Assembly: GCA_002386065.1 (NCBI GenBank)
Contig: DGES01000032.1
Span: 8,852 to 39,399, forward strand
Origin: Firmicutes bacterium UBA3920
GTDB lineage: Bacteria > Bacillota > Clostridia > Caldicoprobacterales > Xylanivirgaceae
Direction: 5' to 3'
DNA: 30,548 nt
Part shown: in pieces, positions 20,161 through 28,823 of the stretch
How positions within the stretch are numbered: position 1 is the stretch's first letter
Layout: each line of letters opens with the position of its first letter
Made by a program: the position numbers and the translations under genes
Notes under the pieces: model-generated
Database searches by the model: none
What the model was told of the DNA's origin: nothing
What the model saw: the letters and a program-made list of their open reading frames with translations, nothing else

Positions 20161-22338
20161 TTAGTGGTTATTTCTATTGAAATTACCTTTATTAGAGTTT
20201 TTCTTTTGTCTATTATAATTACTGCCTTGTCTAGTAGTTTTTTTGTTATCTAATGCTGGTAATAATGCCTTTCGAGATAGATCGATCCTTCCTTGTTTAT
20301 CTATTTCTATTACTTTGACTTTTATTTTATCTCCTACATTTACAACGTCTTCTACTTTTGATACTCTCTCCCTTGCAAGTTGGGATATATGAACTAGACC
20401 TTCTTGTCCAGGCAGTATTTCAACAAATGCCCCGAAGTTTTCTATACGAACAACTGTACCTTCATATATTTCACCAACTTTGACTTCTCTTGTTATATCA
20501 TTTACTATTTTTAAAGCTTTATTTGCAGAATCTATATTTTCTGATGCAATGAATACTCGACCATCATCTTCTATATCGATTTTAACGCCAGTTTCTGCGA
20601 TAATGTTATTTATCATTTTCCCACCAGGTCCTATTACATCTCTGATTTTATCAGGATCAATATGGGTCTGAATGATCTTTGGAGCATAAGGTGATAATTC
20701 TTTTCGCGGCTCTGGTATAACTTCTAACATCTTATTTAATATAAATAATCTACCTTCTCGTGCTTGTGCTAAGGCTTGTTCCAAAATTGCCCTATCTATT
20801 CCTTTTATCTTTATATCCATCTGTATAGCAGTTATACCTTTGGCAGTTCCAGCGACTTTAAAATCCATATCTCCATAGAAATCTTCTAATCCTTGGATAT
20901 CTGTGAGTATGGCAATCTTATTTGATTTTTCATCTTTTATAAGTCCCATGGCAACACCGGCAACAGGCGCTTTTATAGGCACACCTGCATCCATAAGTGC
21001 TAATGTACTGCCACATACACTTGCTTGAGATGTTGAGCCATTTGAACTCATAACTTCTGATACAAGTCGTATAGTATAGGGGAATTCTTCCTCACTTGGT
21101 ATCATGGGCTCTAAGGCTCTTTCTGCAAGAGCACCATGTCCAATTTCCCTTCTTCCAGGACCACGTATAGGTCGTGTTTCCCCTACTGAAAATGGAGGAA
21201 AGTTATAATGATGCATATATCTCTTAAAATCATCTTCCCAAAGACCATCTAAAATTTGTACATCACCTAATGCACCCAGTGTACAAGTAGTGAGTACTTG
21301 AGTTTGTCCTCTAGTAAATAGCCCAGAACCATGAGTACGTGGTAGTATACCAACCTCACTAGTTATCTTTCTAATATCAGTAAAACCTCTTCCATCTGGT
21401 CGTATTCCTTTATCTATTATTTTAGTACGTACTATCTCTTTAGATATTTTTTCTATAACTTCATCTATCATAGCCTCTTGTTCAGGGAACTTTTCTGCAA
21501 AGTGTTCTTGAATATTATTTTTTACTTTTTTCAATTTTTCTTGTCTTATCTGTCTATCAAATTCTCTAAAGGCCTCTTCAATCATATCAGTTGCAAATTC
21601 TCTAACTGCAGTTTCTAGTTCAATGGATGGTAAAAAAGGAACATACTCTTTTTTTTCTTTTCCTACCATTTTAACTATATCTTCTTGAAATTCAACTAAT
21701 TCTTTGATATATTTGTGTGCAAATAATATAGCGTCTAACATTTGTTCTTCGGTAATTTCATTTGCACTTGCTTCTACCATCATTATTGCATCTTTTGTTC
21801 CAGCTACTACTAAATGAAGAACACTATTTTCTCGCTCTTCACTATTTGGATTTATTATAAATTCATCATCAACCATACCAACTACAACTGAACCAGTAGG
21901 ACCTGCAAATGGAATATCAGAAATACTTAAAGCTACGGATGAACCTAACATAGCAAATACATCAGGTGGATAATCTGGGTCAACCGATAAAGCAACTGCT
22001 ACAACTTGTACATCATTCCGATAACCTTCTGGAAATAGCGGTCTTATAGGTCTGTCAATCAATCTAGATGTGAGTATAGCCTTTTCAGTAGGCTTACCTT
22101 CTCTTTTGATAAAACCACCAGGAATTCTGCCTACAGCATATAATTTTTCTTCAAAATCAACACTTAAAGGGAAAAAATCAATACCTTCTCTGGGCTCATC
22201 AGAAGCAGTGGCAGAAACAAAAACTACAGTATCTCCACATTGAACAGTGCATGCACCATTTGCCAATCCGGCCAATTTGCCAACTTCAACCTTTATAGTT
22301 TTACCTGCTATATTGGTGGTAAATATTTTATGTTCCAC
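20161..22338 (-). CDS. pnp: Polyribonucleotide nucleotidyltransferase (PNPase)
   Basis: Phosphate-dependent 3'-5' exoribonuclease of the RNA degradosome; in Firmicutes it works alongside RNase Y. Two RNase PH-like domains (about 10-230 and 310-550) are linked by a helical domain; the second core has GLFTRGQTQVL and GPGRREIGHGALAERAL. A KH domain (IRDVIGPGGKMINNIIAETG, near 565) and an S1 domain (GEIYEGTVVRIENFGAFVEILPG, near 630) follow, and then a basic Asn/Lys/Arg-rich tail of about 25 residues. Length is 725. Start is GTG at 22338, with AGGAGG upstream. It follows rpsO after a terminator and has an inverted repeat in its leader. Confidence 0.98.
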   Translation of the reverse strand: MEHKIFTTNIAGKTIKVEVGKLAGLANGACTVQCGDTVVFVSATASDEPREGIDFFPLSVDFEEKLYAVGRIPGGFIKREGKPTEKAILTSRLIDRPIRPLFPEGYRNDVQVVAVALSVDPDYPPDVFAMLGSSVALSISDIPFAGPTGSVVVGMVDDEFIINPNSEERENSVLHLVVAGTKDAIMMVEASANEITEEQMLDAILFAHKYIKELVEFQEDIVKMVGKEKKEYVPFLPSIELETAVREFATDMIEEAFREFDRQIRQEKLKKVKNNIQEHFAEKFPEQEAMIDEVIEKISKEIVRTKIIDKGIRPDGRGFTDIRKITSEVGILPRTHGSGLFTRGQTQVLTTCTLGALGDVQILDGLWEDDFKRYMHHYNFPPFSVGETRPIRGPGRREIGHGALAERALEPMIPSEEEFPYTIRLVSEVMSSNGSTSQASVCGSTLALMDAGVPIKAPVAGVAMGLIKDEKSNKIAILTDIQGLEDFYGDMDFKVAGTAKGITAIQMDIKIKGIDRAILEQALAQAREGRLFILNKMLEVIPEPRKELSPYAPKIIQTHIDPDKIRDVIGPGGKMINNIIAETGVKIDIEDDGRVFIASENIDSANKALKIVNDITREVKVGEIYEGTVVRIENFGAFVEILPGQEGLVHISQLARERVSKVEDVVNVGDKIKVKVIEIDKQGRIDLSRKALLPALDNKKTTRQGSNYNRQKKNSNKGNFNRNNH

Positions 22339-22366
22339 TATATAACCTCCTTTATTTTATTATATC

Positions 22367-22414
22367 CAACCGTTTATAAAGCAAATCATTATTCTCTTCT
22401 TTTTAAAACGGTTG
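22367..22414 (-). repeat. Inverted repeat in the pnp leader
   Basis: CAACCGTTT (22367-22375) and AAACGGTTG (22406-22414) are perfect arms. On the minus-strand RNA the stem continues past a small mismatch with AAAG/CTTT. It lies between the rpsO terminator and the pnp ribosome-binding site. Confidence 0.65.
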
Positions 22415-22415
22415 T

Positions 22416-22444
22416 TAAAAGAAAGGAGCGGGGATGCCCACTCC
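22416..22444 (-). terminator. rpsO terminator
   Basis: On the minus strand GGAGTGGG-CAT-CCCCGCTCC forms a G+C-rich stem with one G-U pair, followed by TTTCTTTT. It lies 4 bases after the rpsO stop codon. Confidence 0.9.
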
Positions 22445-22448
22445 AATT

Positions 22449-22712
22449 CTATTTTCGTAAATTAAGCTTTTCAATAACAGTTCTATAGCGTTCGATATCG
22501 GTATCTTCTAAATAATTTAATAGTGCTCTTCTTCTACCTACCATCATAAGCAATCCTCTACGGGAATGATGATCTTTTTTATGAACTTTTAGATGTTCAT
22601 TCAAATGATTTATCCTTTCAGTTAATAGAGCTATTTGAACTTCCGGTGAGCCTGTGTCACCATCATGTCTTTTAAATTGTTCAATTATTTCTGCTTTTCT
22701 AGCTTTATCCAT
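22449..22712 (-). CDS. rpsO: 30S ribosomal protein S15
   Basis: Primary 16S rRNA-binding protein of the small subunit, 87 residues from the ATG at 22712. The family sequence is clear: HDGDTGSPEVQIALLTERINHLNEHLKVHKKDHHSRRGLLMMVGRRRALLNYL. GGAGG lies 8 bases before this ATG; the GTG three codons earlier overlaps that site, so I rejected it. It has its own promoter at the end of ribF and a leader hairpin of the S15-autoregulation type. The rpsO-pnp order is conserved in bacteria. Confidence 0.98.
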   Translation of the reverse strand: MDKARKAEIIEQFKRHDGDTGSPEVQIALLTERINHLNEHLKVHKKDHHSRRGLLMMVGRRRALLNYLEDTDIERYRTVIEKLNLRK

Positions 22713-22740
22713 TGCATTCACCTCCCTTTTTAATAAAACG

Positions 22741-22802
22741 CCAGTTTCCTGAGTACGACGCCGGAGTTTCGTCGAACTAAGGAAATGGTTTACAAAACCA
22801 CT
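22741..22802 (-). promoter_or_regulatory. rpsO leader hairpin, probable S15 autoregulatory element
   Basis: On the minus-strand RNA an interrupted stem forms: CCA-TTTCCT pairs with AGGAAA-C-TGG (22780-22788 with 22741-22750), and CGACG pairs with CGTCG (22770-22774 with 22756-22760), with internal loops and an AAACTCCGG apical loop. A 6-bp hairpin TGGTTT-TGT-AAACCA at the 5' end competes for the CCA. S15 is known to bind leaders of its own mRNA in several bacterial groups; the match here is by position and shape, not by a computed model. Confidence 0.65.
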
Positions 22803-23762
22803 CTATGTATTGTAGCACATTTGAATTATTTTGTAAATGCACTGTGCTGCAGTCTCTAAATCTTTATTCAATTGACCAATCAACTCTTCGGAACTCTTGA
22901 ATTTTTTTTCATCTCTTATTCTTTCAAAAAAATATAGTTCTACTTCTTGATTATATAAATTACCTGAAAAACCCAAAAGATGAGTTTCTATACGTATGTT
23001 ATTATCTTTTTCAAACGTTGGACTAGACCCTATATTAGTTAAACTCCAAATGAATTTTTTATCTGTAAAAGTTAAGGTTAAATATACACCCTTTTTAGGA
23101 ATCACTTTTAATGTATTGTATTCAATATTGGCAGTAGGAAATCCTAGTTTTCTACCTCGTGCTTTACCTTTGATAATTTTTCCTTTTAGTCTATATGGAT
23201 AACCTAAAAAATTTGCTGCCTGATTCATTTTCCCTTGTTTAATGAAAGTGCGAATTGTACTACTGCTTACTATTTTACCATCTAGTTTGATAGGTGGTAT
23301 TACTTTTACATTGAAATTTTTCTTTTTCTCCAATTGTTTTAACGTATTTATATCTCCTGAACCACCTTTGCCAAATTTAAAGTTGTATCCTACTACTATA
23401 GTATCGATACTATATCTGTTTAACAGATGTCTACAGACAAAATCTTCAGGAAGAATATTGGCAAATGCCGGAGTAAATTTATTAAACACTAGATAATCTA
23501 TATCAAACTCCTTCATAATTTCTATTTTTTGCTGATTATCTGTTATTAATAGTGGGACATTCTTTGGAGAGATAACCGTCATGGGATGTTCATTAAATGT
23601 ATATACCATTGTAGAACATTTCTTTTCATTTTTTATATCGACTAATGCCTTTATAAGTTGTCTATGACCTTTATGAATTCCATCAAAAAATCCTAAAGCG
23701 ACAGCTATTTTATCATTGATATTAGTATTATAATGTTGTTCAGTATTAAAAATCACCTTCAT
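22803..23762 (-). CDS. ribF: Bifunctional riboflavin kinase / FAD synthetase
   Basis: Converts riboflavin to FMN and then to FAD. The N-terminal FAD synthetase (nucleotidyltransferase) domain has ALGFFDGIHKGHRQLI (about 22-37) and SSSTIRTFIKQG near 167-178. The C-terminal flavokinase domain has GKARGRKLGFPTANIEYN (about 195-215) and a later IETHLLGF. Length is 319 residues. The ATG follows GAGGG with 7 bases spacing. It is the last gene of the rimP-nusA-infB operon, 10 bases after truB, an order shared with Bacillus. Confidence 0.97.
   Translation of the reverse strand: MKVIFNTEQHYNTNINDKIAVALGFFDGIHKGHRQLIKALVDIKNEKKCSTMVYTFNEHPMTVISPKNVPLLITDNQQKIEIMKEFDIDYLVFNKFTPAFANILPEDFVCRHLLNRYSIDTIVVGYNFKFGKGGSGDINTLKQLEKKKNFNVKVIPPIKLDGKIVSSSTIRTFIKQGKMNQAANFLGYPYRLKGKIIKGKARGRKLGFPTANIEYNTLKVIPKKGVYLTLTFTDKKFIWSLTNIGSSPTFEKDNNIRIETHLLGFSGNLYNQEVELYFFERIRDEKKFKSSEELIGQLNKDLETAAQCIYKIIQMCYNT
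22809..22837 (-). promoter_or_regulatory. rpsO promoter
   Basis: Minus-strand -35 TTTACA (22832-22837), 17-bp spacer, -10 TACAAT (22809-22814). It lies within the last codons of ribF, and the ribF stop codon falls just after the -10 box. Confidence 0.8.
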
Positions 23763-23772
23763 AGTTTTTCCC

Positions 23773-24696
23773 TCATAATAATAATTTCTTTATTCTTAGA
23801 TATCCATTGGTATCATTATTCTTTTGTAAAAAACCAATTCCTATAAATTTATTCTTACAATAAATCTTAAAAAGTACTTCATTCGTGTCTAATTGTACTT
23901 CTATAGGCAGAGTACTATCTTTAATGTACTTTAGATGAATAGGACTACCATTTATTAATCTCTCAAACTGTTCATCATCTACCGTTATAGAATTAAAATT
24001 GGTAAGAGCTTTATCAATTGGTATAAGAAATTTATCTACGGTATCTTTTTCATAAAAACATTTTATTTCGTCAAATGTAAAAGAATTATCTAATTCAAAC
24101 TCACCTGTCTGAGTACGAATCAAAAAAGACATATAGGCACCACAACCTAAAGTTTTTCCAATATCTCTACATAGAGAACGTATATACGTCCCTTTAGAGC
24201 ATTCTATTTTAAATAAAAACTTATTTGGACTAAAAAAATCAAGTAACTCTATATCATAGATTGTAACTGTTCTTGCTTTAGGTGTTATATATTTACCTTC
24301 TCTAGCCAATTCATATGATCGTTTTCCCTTATATCGAATGGCAGAATAGATAGGGGGTACTTGTATTATATCACCTTTGAAAGACAATAGAACTTGTTCT
24401 ATATCTTTTTCATTATATGAAAAATTATCACATTTAAATATTACATTGCCCTCAATGTCATCTGTATCTGTTTCTTTACCCAACGTAGCTTCACAGATAT
24501 ATGTTTTTTTTTGGGACATTATATAATTAGCAATTTTTGTTCCTTTACCTATACATATAGGTAATACACCTGCAGCTTGAGGGTCTAATGTTCCTGTGTG
24601 ACCAGCTTTTTTACAATTTAAAAAGTTTTTTATGTGATTTACTACACCTGCTGATGATATACCAGGAGGTTTCAGGACATTTATTACGCCATGCAA
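23773..24696 (-). CDS. truB: tRNA pseudouridine(55) synthase
   Basis: TruB makes pseudouridine 55 in the T loop of nearly all tRNAs. The N-terminus HGVINVLKPPGISS is typical, and the catalytic Asp is in GHTGTLDPQAAGVLP (about residue 38). Further motifs are KTYICEATLGKETDTDD, PPIYSAIRYKGKRSYELAREG and CSKGTYIRSLCRDIG. Length is 307 residues; the C-terminal PUA-like part is short. Starts with ATG 6 bases after the nrnA stop codon. Confidence 0.97.
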   Translation of the reverse strand: MHGVINVLKPPGISSAGVVNHIKNFLNCKKAGHTGTLDPQAAGVLPICIGKGTKIANYIMSQKKTYICEATLGKETDTDDIEGNVIFKCDNFSYNEKDIEQVLLSFKGDIIQVPPIYSAIRYKGKRSYELAREGKYITPKARTVTIYDIELLDFFSPNKFLFKIECSKGTYIRSLCRDIGKTLGCGAYMSFLIRTQTGEFELDNSFTFDEIKCFYEKDTVDKFLIPIDKALTNFNSITVDDEQFERLINGSPIHLKYIKDSTLPIEVQLDTNEVLFKIYCKNKFIGIGFLQKNNDTNGYLRIKKLLL

Positions 24697-24702
24697 AGAA
24701 AA

Positions 24703-25665
24703 TCACCCTTTCAAAAAACTCTTTGCTTCTTCAAGTACTATTTTTTTAGCATTATATAATGTTGTATTTATCGTACAACCTGCAGCCCTTGCATGGCCAC
24801 CACCACCAAATAAACTAGCCAATTCATTACAATCAACTATTTTCTTAGAACGCATACTTACCTTTATTTGACCATCTTCTTGTTCTTTAAAGAGTAATGC
24901 CAACTCCACACCTTTTATATCTTTGGCATAATTCACCATACCTGAACTTTCTTTTTCATGTACACCTACTTCAATTAACATATCTCTAGTTATTTCCATA
25001 GTAGAAATACATCCATCTTCATGTAATTCTATAGTATCTATGGCTTTTGAAATTAGCTTTACCCTTTCAATACTATTATTTTTATAGATATTCATCGACA
25101 TTTCTTCAGGCTGAACACCTGTTTCTAATAGTTCAGCAGCAATAATATGGGTTTTTGAGGTAGTATTGCTATAAGAAAAGTTACCCGTATCTGTTGAAAT
25201 TCCTGTATATATAGCATTAGCTATACCCATATTAATGGGGATATTTAAATTTTTTATAAGTTCGTATACTAATTCACAAGTAGCTGCTGCAGTAGGATCT
25301 ACCCAATTAACAAGAGCAAACTTTGTATTACTAATATGATGGTCTATATTTATTGTTTGATTACTTGTTTCCAATAGTTTATAAAATATACCTAAGCGTT
25401 CAGGATCACTACAATCTAATGCTATTACAAGATCAAAACAATAATTGCAGGATATAATTTCATTGTGAAATTTATCACAGCCTTTTAAGAAGCACAAATT
25501 ATCTGGGATCTCATCTTGGCAAAAGAGTTCTACATTTTTTCCTTGACTTTCTAAAGCATATCCCAATGCTAGACAACTACCAATAGTATCTCCATCTGGC
25601 ATAATATGTCCAACCAGTGCTATATTTTTATTTTCGCATATAAGTTTTTTTATCTTAGTAAGCAT
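24703..25665 (-). CDS. nrnA: DHH/DHHA1 bifunctional oligoribonuclease and pAp phosphatase
   Basis: NrnA degrades the shortest RNA fragments (nanoRNA) and removes the 3' phosphate from pAp. The DHH motifs are VGHIMPDGDTIGS, IALDCSDPER, IDHHISNTKFA (the name-giving motif) and GISTDTGNFSYSNT; the C-terminal DHHA1 domain ends with FGGGGHARAAG. From the ATG at 25665, which has AGAGGT upstream, it has 320 residues, as usual; the frame remains open 7 more codons into rbfA. It lies between rbfA and truB, the conserved place for this gene in Firmicutes. Confidence 0.95.
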   Translation of the reverse strand: MLTKIKKLICENKNIALVGHIMPDGDTIGSCLALGYALESQGKNVELFCQDEIPDNLCFLKGCDKFHNEIISCNYCFDLVIALDCSDPERLGIFYKLLETSNQTINIDHHISNTKFALVNWVDPTAAATCELVYELIKNLNIPINMGIANAIYTGISTDTGNFSYSNTTSKTHIIAAELLETGVQPEEMSMNIYKNNSIERVKLISKAIDTIELHEDGCISTMEITRDMLIEVGVHEKESSGMVNYAKDIKGVELALLFKEQEDGQIKVSMRSKKIVDCNELASLFGGGGHARAAGCTINTTLYNAKKIVLEEAKSFLKG

Positions 25666-25669
25666 ACTA

Positions 25670-26026
25670 TTACCTCTTTTTTTCATGCAATTGTTTTATT
25701 TTTTCAGAAATATGGACGCTGTATTCTATTGATGAATCTAATATAAAGTCTAATTCAGGCACATGCCTAAGCTGTAACACTTTACCTAATTCTCTGCGAA
25801 TAAATCCTGCTGCACTCTCTAAGCCTTCTATCGTTTCTGTCTTTTCTTCATCTGAACCTAATATACTAACATAAATCTTTGCATGACTTAGATCCCTACT
25901 CACATCTACTTTCACAACAGATAACATCTCAGAAATTCTGGGATCTTTTACATCTTCTCTTATTATCATACTTATTTCTTTTTTGATCTCTTCAGCTACT
26001 CGTTCTGATCTATGATATACCATCAT
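25670..26026 (-). CDS. rbfA: Ribosome-binding factor A
   Basis: RbfA binds the 30S subunit and helps mature the 16S rRNA 5' end, important in the cold. A type-II KH-like fold is expected; visible family segments are RSERVAEEIKKEISMIIRE, VKDPRI, DLSHAKIYVSILG and LRHVPELDFILDSSIEYSVHI. Length is about 118 residues. Two adjacent ATG codons (26026 and 26023) follow AGGTAGGTG; either may be used. It follows infB after 22 bases and precedes nrnA by 4. Confidence 0.96.
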   Translation of the reverse strand: MMVYHRSERVAEEIKKEISMIIREDVKDPRISEMLSVVKVDVSRDLSHAKIYVSILGSDEEKTETIEGLESAAGFIRRELGKVLQLRHVPELDFILDSSIEYSVHISEKIKQLHEKKR

Positions 26027-26048
26027 TAACACCTACCTAATTTTGCAA

Positions 26049-28196
26049 TTATCTTTCTATCTTTTCTTTTACAAAGGCTTCTATTATATCATTTTCTTTT
26101 ATATCATTAAAATTTTCAATGCTCAACCCACATTCATAACCTGAGGCTACCTCTTTCACATCATCTTTAAAGCGTTTTAAAGATGCAATTTCTCCCTCAT
26201 GTATAACTATACCATCGCGCACAACTCTTACATAAGCATTTCTTCTAATAACGCCATCAGTTACATAACATCCAGCAACAACTCCAACTCCTGATACTTT
26301 AAAAGTAGCTCGTACTTCTAAGCGACCTATTACTACTTCTTTAAACTCTGGATCCAGTAATCCTTTCATTGCAGCTTCTACATCTTGTATAGCATCATAT
26401 ATTACTCTATATGTTCTTATGTCAACCTGTTCTTTCTCTGCTAATTCATAGGCATTAGTCACAGGTCTTACATTAAAGCCTATGATTATGGCATTAGATG
26501 CCCTAGCTAACATTACATCCGATTCAGTAATAGCACCAACGCCACTGTGTATAGTGTTAACTCTTACTTCATCAGTTGAAAGTCGTTCTAATGCTTGTTT
26601 GACAGCTTCAGCTGAACCTTGTACATCTGCTTTAATTATTAAATTTAACTCCCTAATTTCTCCTTCTTTTATCTGTTCAAAGAGATCATCTAATGTAGTT
26701 ATAGTAGAAGTCTTTTGCTGGGCTTCTTTTTCCTTATCTTGTCTTTCTTCTGCTATTTGTTTAGCTAGTTTATCATCTTTAACTACATACATTGTATCGC
26801 CGGCTTCAGGTACCTCAGACAACCCTAATACTTCGACTGGTACTGAAGGGCCTGCTTTTTTTATTCGTCTTCCTCTATCATCCATCATTGCTCTTACACG
26901 TCCATATGCAGTTCCTGCAACTATTGAATCACCAATATGCAACGTTCCATTTTGTACTAATATGGTAGCCACAGGTCCTCGTCCCTTATCCAATTCAGCT
27001 TCTATTATAGTTCCTTTTGCTGGGCGTTCAGGGTTTGCCTTAAGTTCTTCCATTTCTGCCACCAGTAATATCATCTCAAGTAACTCATCTATACCTTGTC
27101 TTCTTAAAGCAGAGACAGGAACAGCAATGACATCGCCACCCCATTCTTCCACCAAAAGTCCATGTTCTGAAAGTTGTTGTTTTATTCTATCTGGATTTGC
27201 AGTGGGTTTATCAATTTTGTTTATGGCTACAATTATGGGTACATTAGCAGACTTAGCATGGTTTATAGCTTCAATCGTTTGTGGCATGACACCGTCATCT
27301 GCAGCAACTACAAGTATAGCTATATCTGTAACCTGTGCTCCCCTTGCCCGCATTGAAGTAAATGCTTCATGTCCAGGAGTATCTAAAAAGGTTACAAATT
27401 TATTATCAACTTTTATTGTATATGCACCTATATGCTGAGTTATACCTCCAGCCTCTTGTTCAGTAACGGTTGTATTTCTTATAGCGTCTAATAAAGAAGT
27501 TTTTCCATGATCTACATGGCCCATAACAGTAACTACAGGAGCTCGTTTTACTAATTTTTTTGGATCATCTTCCACATCTAACTCAGACAAAACATCTTCG
27601 AAAGTTTTTGCTGCCTTAAGCTCTAAATCTATCCCAAATTCATTAGCTACCAATAGCGCTGTATCATAATCAATTTCCTGATTTATAGTCGCCATTACTC
27701 CAAGCTGCATTAATTGTTTTATTATATTAGATACTGAAATTCCTGTTTTTTCAGACAATTCTTTTACTGTTACTATCTCTCCTATTGTAATAGCTTTCTT
27801 TCTTTCAGGTATTTCAGCTTTCTTTTTTTGCGCATTAGCTTTTCTATTCTCACCTTTTGTTTTAGAATGCTTATCCACATTTCTATTTTCCTTTTTATTA
27901 GATTTACTTGCATGAGCCTTTTTCTTATTTAAATGTCCTTTACTTCTTTTTATATCACTTTTATTTTCTTGTTCTGTATCTAAATTAAAATTCCTTTTTG
28001 CTTCTTTTTTAGTATCTTGAGTCTTTTGCTTTTCAATATGTTGCAAATCTTTATTATTTATCGTCTGCTTTAATTTATTTATAGTCTTTATATGTTTGTC
28101 TACATCTTGCTTTAAAGCATCCATATTTTGCTTTAATTCTTTAGAATTTTCTCTAATTTTTTTAGTTGTAGTATATACATTAATTTCTGTAGACAT
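26049..28196 (-). CDS. infB: Translation initiation factor IF-2
   Basis: GTPase that brings initiator fMet-tRNA to the ribosome. The N-terminus (1-135) is a Lys/Asn-rich charged linker, followed by an IF2-N domain (about 136-190, VTVKELSEKTGISVSNIIKQL). The G domain has G1 GHVDHGKT (226-233), GITQHIGA, DTPGHEAF, NKID and a SAL motif; beta-barrel domains II and IV and the tRNA-binding C-terminus follow. Length is 715 residues. The ATG overlaps the ylxQ TAA stop by one base, and its ribosome-binding site GGGGGGTGG lies within the last codons of ylxQ. Confidence 0.98.
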   Translation of the reverse strand: MSTEINVYTTTKKIRENSKELKQNMDALKQDVDKHIKTINKLKQTINNKDLQHIEKQKTQDTKKEAKRNFNLDTEQENKSDIKRSKGHLNKKKAHASKSNKKENRNVDKHSKTKGENRKANAQKKKAEIPERKKAITIGEIVTVKELSEKTGISVSNIIKQLMQLGVMATINQEIDYDTALLVANEFGIDLELKAAKTFEDVLSELDVEDDPKKLVKRAPVVTVMGHVDHGKTSLLDAIRNTTVTEQEAGGITQHIGAYTIKVDNKFVTFLDTPGHEAFTSMRARGAQVTDIAILVVAADDGVMPQTIEAINHAKSANVPIIVAINKIDKPTANPDRIKQQLSEHGLLVEEWGGDVIAVPVSALRRQGIDELLEMILLVAEMEELKANPERPAKGTIIEAELDKGRGPVATILVQNGTLHIGDSIVAGTAYGRVRAMMDDRGRRIKKAGPSVPVEVLGLSEVPEAGDTMYVVKDDKLAKQIAEERQDKEKEAQQKTSTITTLDDLFEQIKEGEIRELNLIIKADVQGSAEAVKQALERLSTDEVRVNTIHSGVGAITESDVMLARASNAIIIGFNVRPVTNAYELAEKEQVDIRTYRVIYDAIQDVEAAMKGLLDPEFKEVVIGRLEVRATFKVSGVGVVAGCYVTDGVIRRNAYVRVVRDGIVIHEGEIASLKRFKDDVKEVASGYECGLSIENFNDIKENDIIEAFVKEKIER

Positions 28197-28513
28197 TAAT
28201 TACCACCCCCCTGATTTTTAATCTGGATTTTATATATCATATTTTTAAAATTATGATCTGTTATAGCCATTATTTTTATACCATCTCTTCCTACGCTTTT
28301 TCCTATATTATTATCATCATCTAATATAATCATATCCACATTTTTTTCACTACATAGAGCTTGAAATTTTTTCAATGTCCTTTGTGATACAGCAGAACTC
28401 AATACAACAAGTTTTGCATTCCGTGTTAGTATAGCTTTCTCTACTGCAGCAGTTCCCAATTTTAATTTCCCAGCCTTGCGACATAATCCTAATATATTAT
28501 ATATCCTCATCAT
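28196..28513 (-). CDS. ylxQ: YlxQ, L7Ae-family RNA-binding protein
   Basis: L7Ae/L30e/Gadd45-type K-turn-binding protein, 105 residues. The family fold is shown by NILGLCRKAGKLKLGTAAVEKAI near the N-terminus and KLVVLSSAVSQRTLKKFQALC. The precise RNA target in the cell is not established. It overlaps the upstream ylxR by 17 bases and has no clear ribosome-binding site, so it is probably made by translational coupling. Two adjacent ATG codons are possible starts. The ylxR-ylxQ-infB order is conserved in Firmicutes. Confidence 0.92.
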   Translation of the reverse strand: MMRIYNILGLCRKAGKLKLGTAAVEKAILTRNAKLVVLSSAVSQRTLKKFQALCSEKNVDMIILDDDNNIGKSVGRDGIKIMAITDHNFKNMIYKIQIKNQGGGN

Positions 28514-28775
28514 TTTCAGTTAGAATATCTGTTAGACGAACATAGATTTCTTTATCTACTTTTTGCTGAAAAATACGTTCAAACAGTTTATGTTTTATTG
28601 CTTTTTCTAAACATTGAGGATTATGACATATATAAGCTCCACGTCCTGGTAATTTCCCATTCAAATCTATATTAATTTTCCCCTCTGAATTCTTAACTAT
28701 CCTGAGTAATTCTTTCTTAGGTTTCATTTCTTTACAGGATATACACATTCGCAAAGGTACTTTTCGTCTTTTCAA
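28497..28775 (-). CDS. ylxR: YlxR family protein (RNase P modulator RnpM)
   Basis: Small basic RNA-binding protein of 92 residues. It has the N-terminal CISCKEMKPKKELLRIV segment and the family signature GKLPGRGAYICHNPQCL, followed by the basic helix KAIKHKLFERIF. Members have been reported to bind and modulate RNase P RNA, hence the newer name RnpM. Four Cys residues (two in C-x2-C and two in C-x4-C spacing) could bind metal, but that is inference. Lies between nusA and ylxQ in the conserved operon. Confidence 0.92.
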   Translation of the reverse strand: MKRRKVPLRMCISCKEMKPKKELLRIVKNSEGKINIDLNGKLPGRGAYICHNPQCLEKAIKHKLFERIFQQKVDKEIYVRLTDILTENDEDI

Positions 28776-28823
28776 GATATTCCCTCCTTAAATTTTCTAT
28801 ATAATAAATACAATAAATATCAT

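Noticed and set aside
22343..22362. TATAAT-like sequence just before the pnp ribosome-binding site as a promoter
   Set aside because: No acceptable -35 at 16-18 bp, and the leader would be almost absent. The A+T-rich context makes chance likely.
26482..27438. A 318-codon open frame on the plus strand
   Set aside because: It is antisense to the conserved G domain of infB, has no recognisable protein signature, and is explained by the codon pattern of infB in the other strand.
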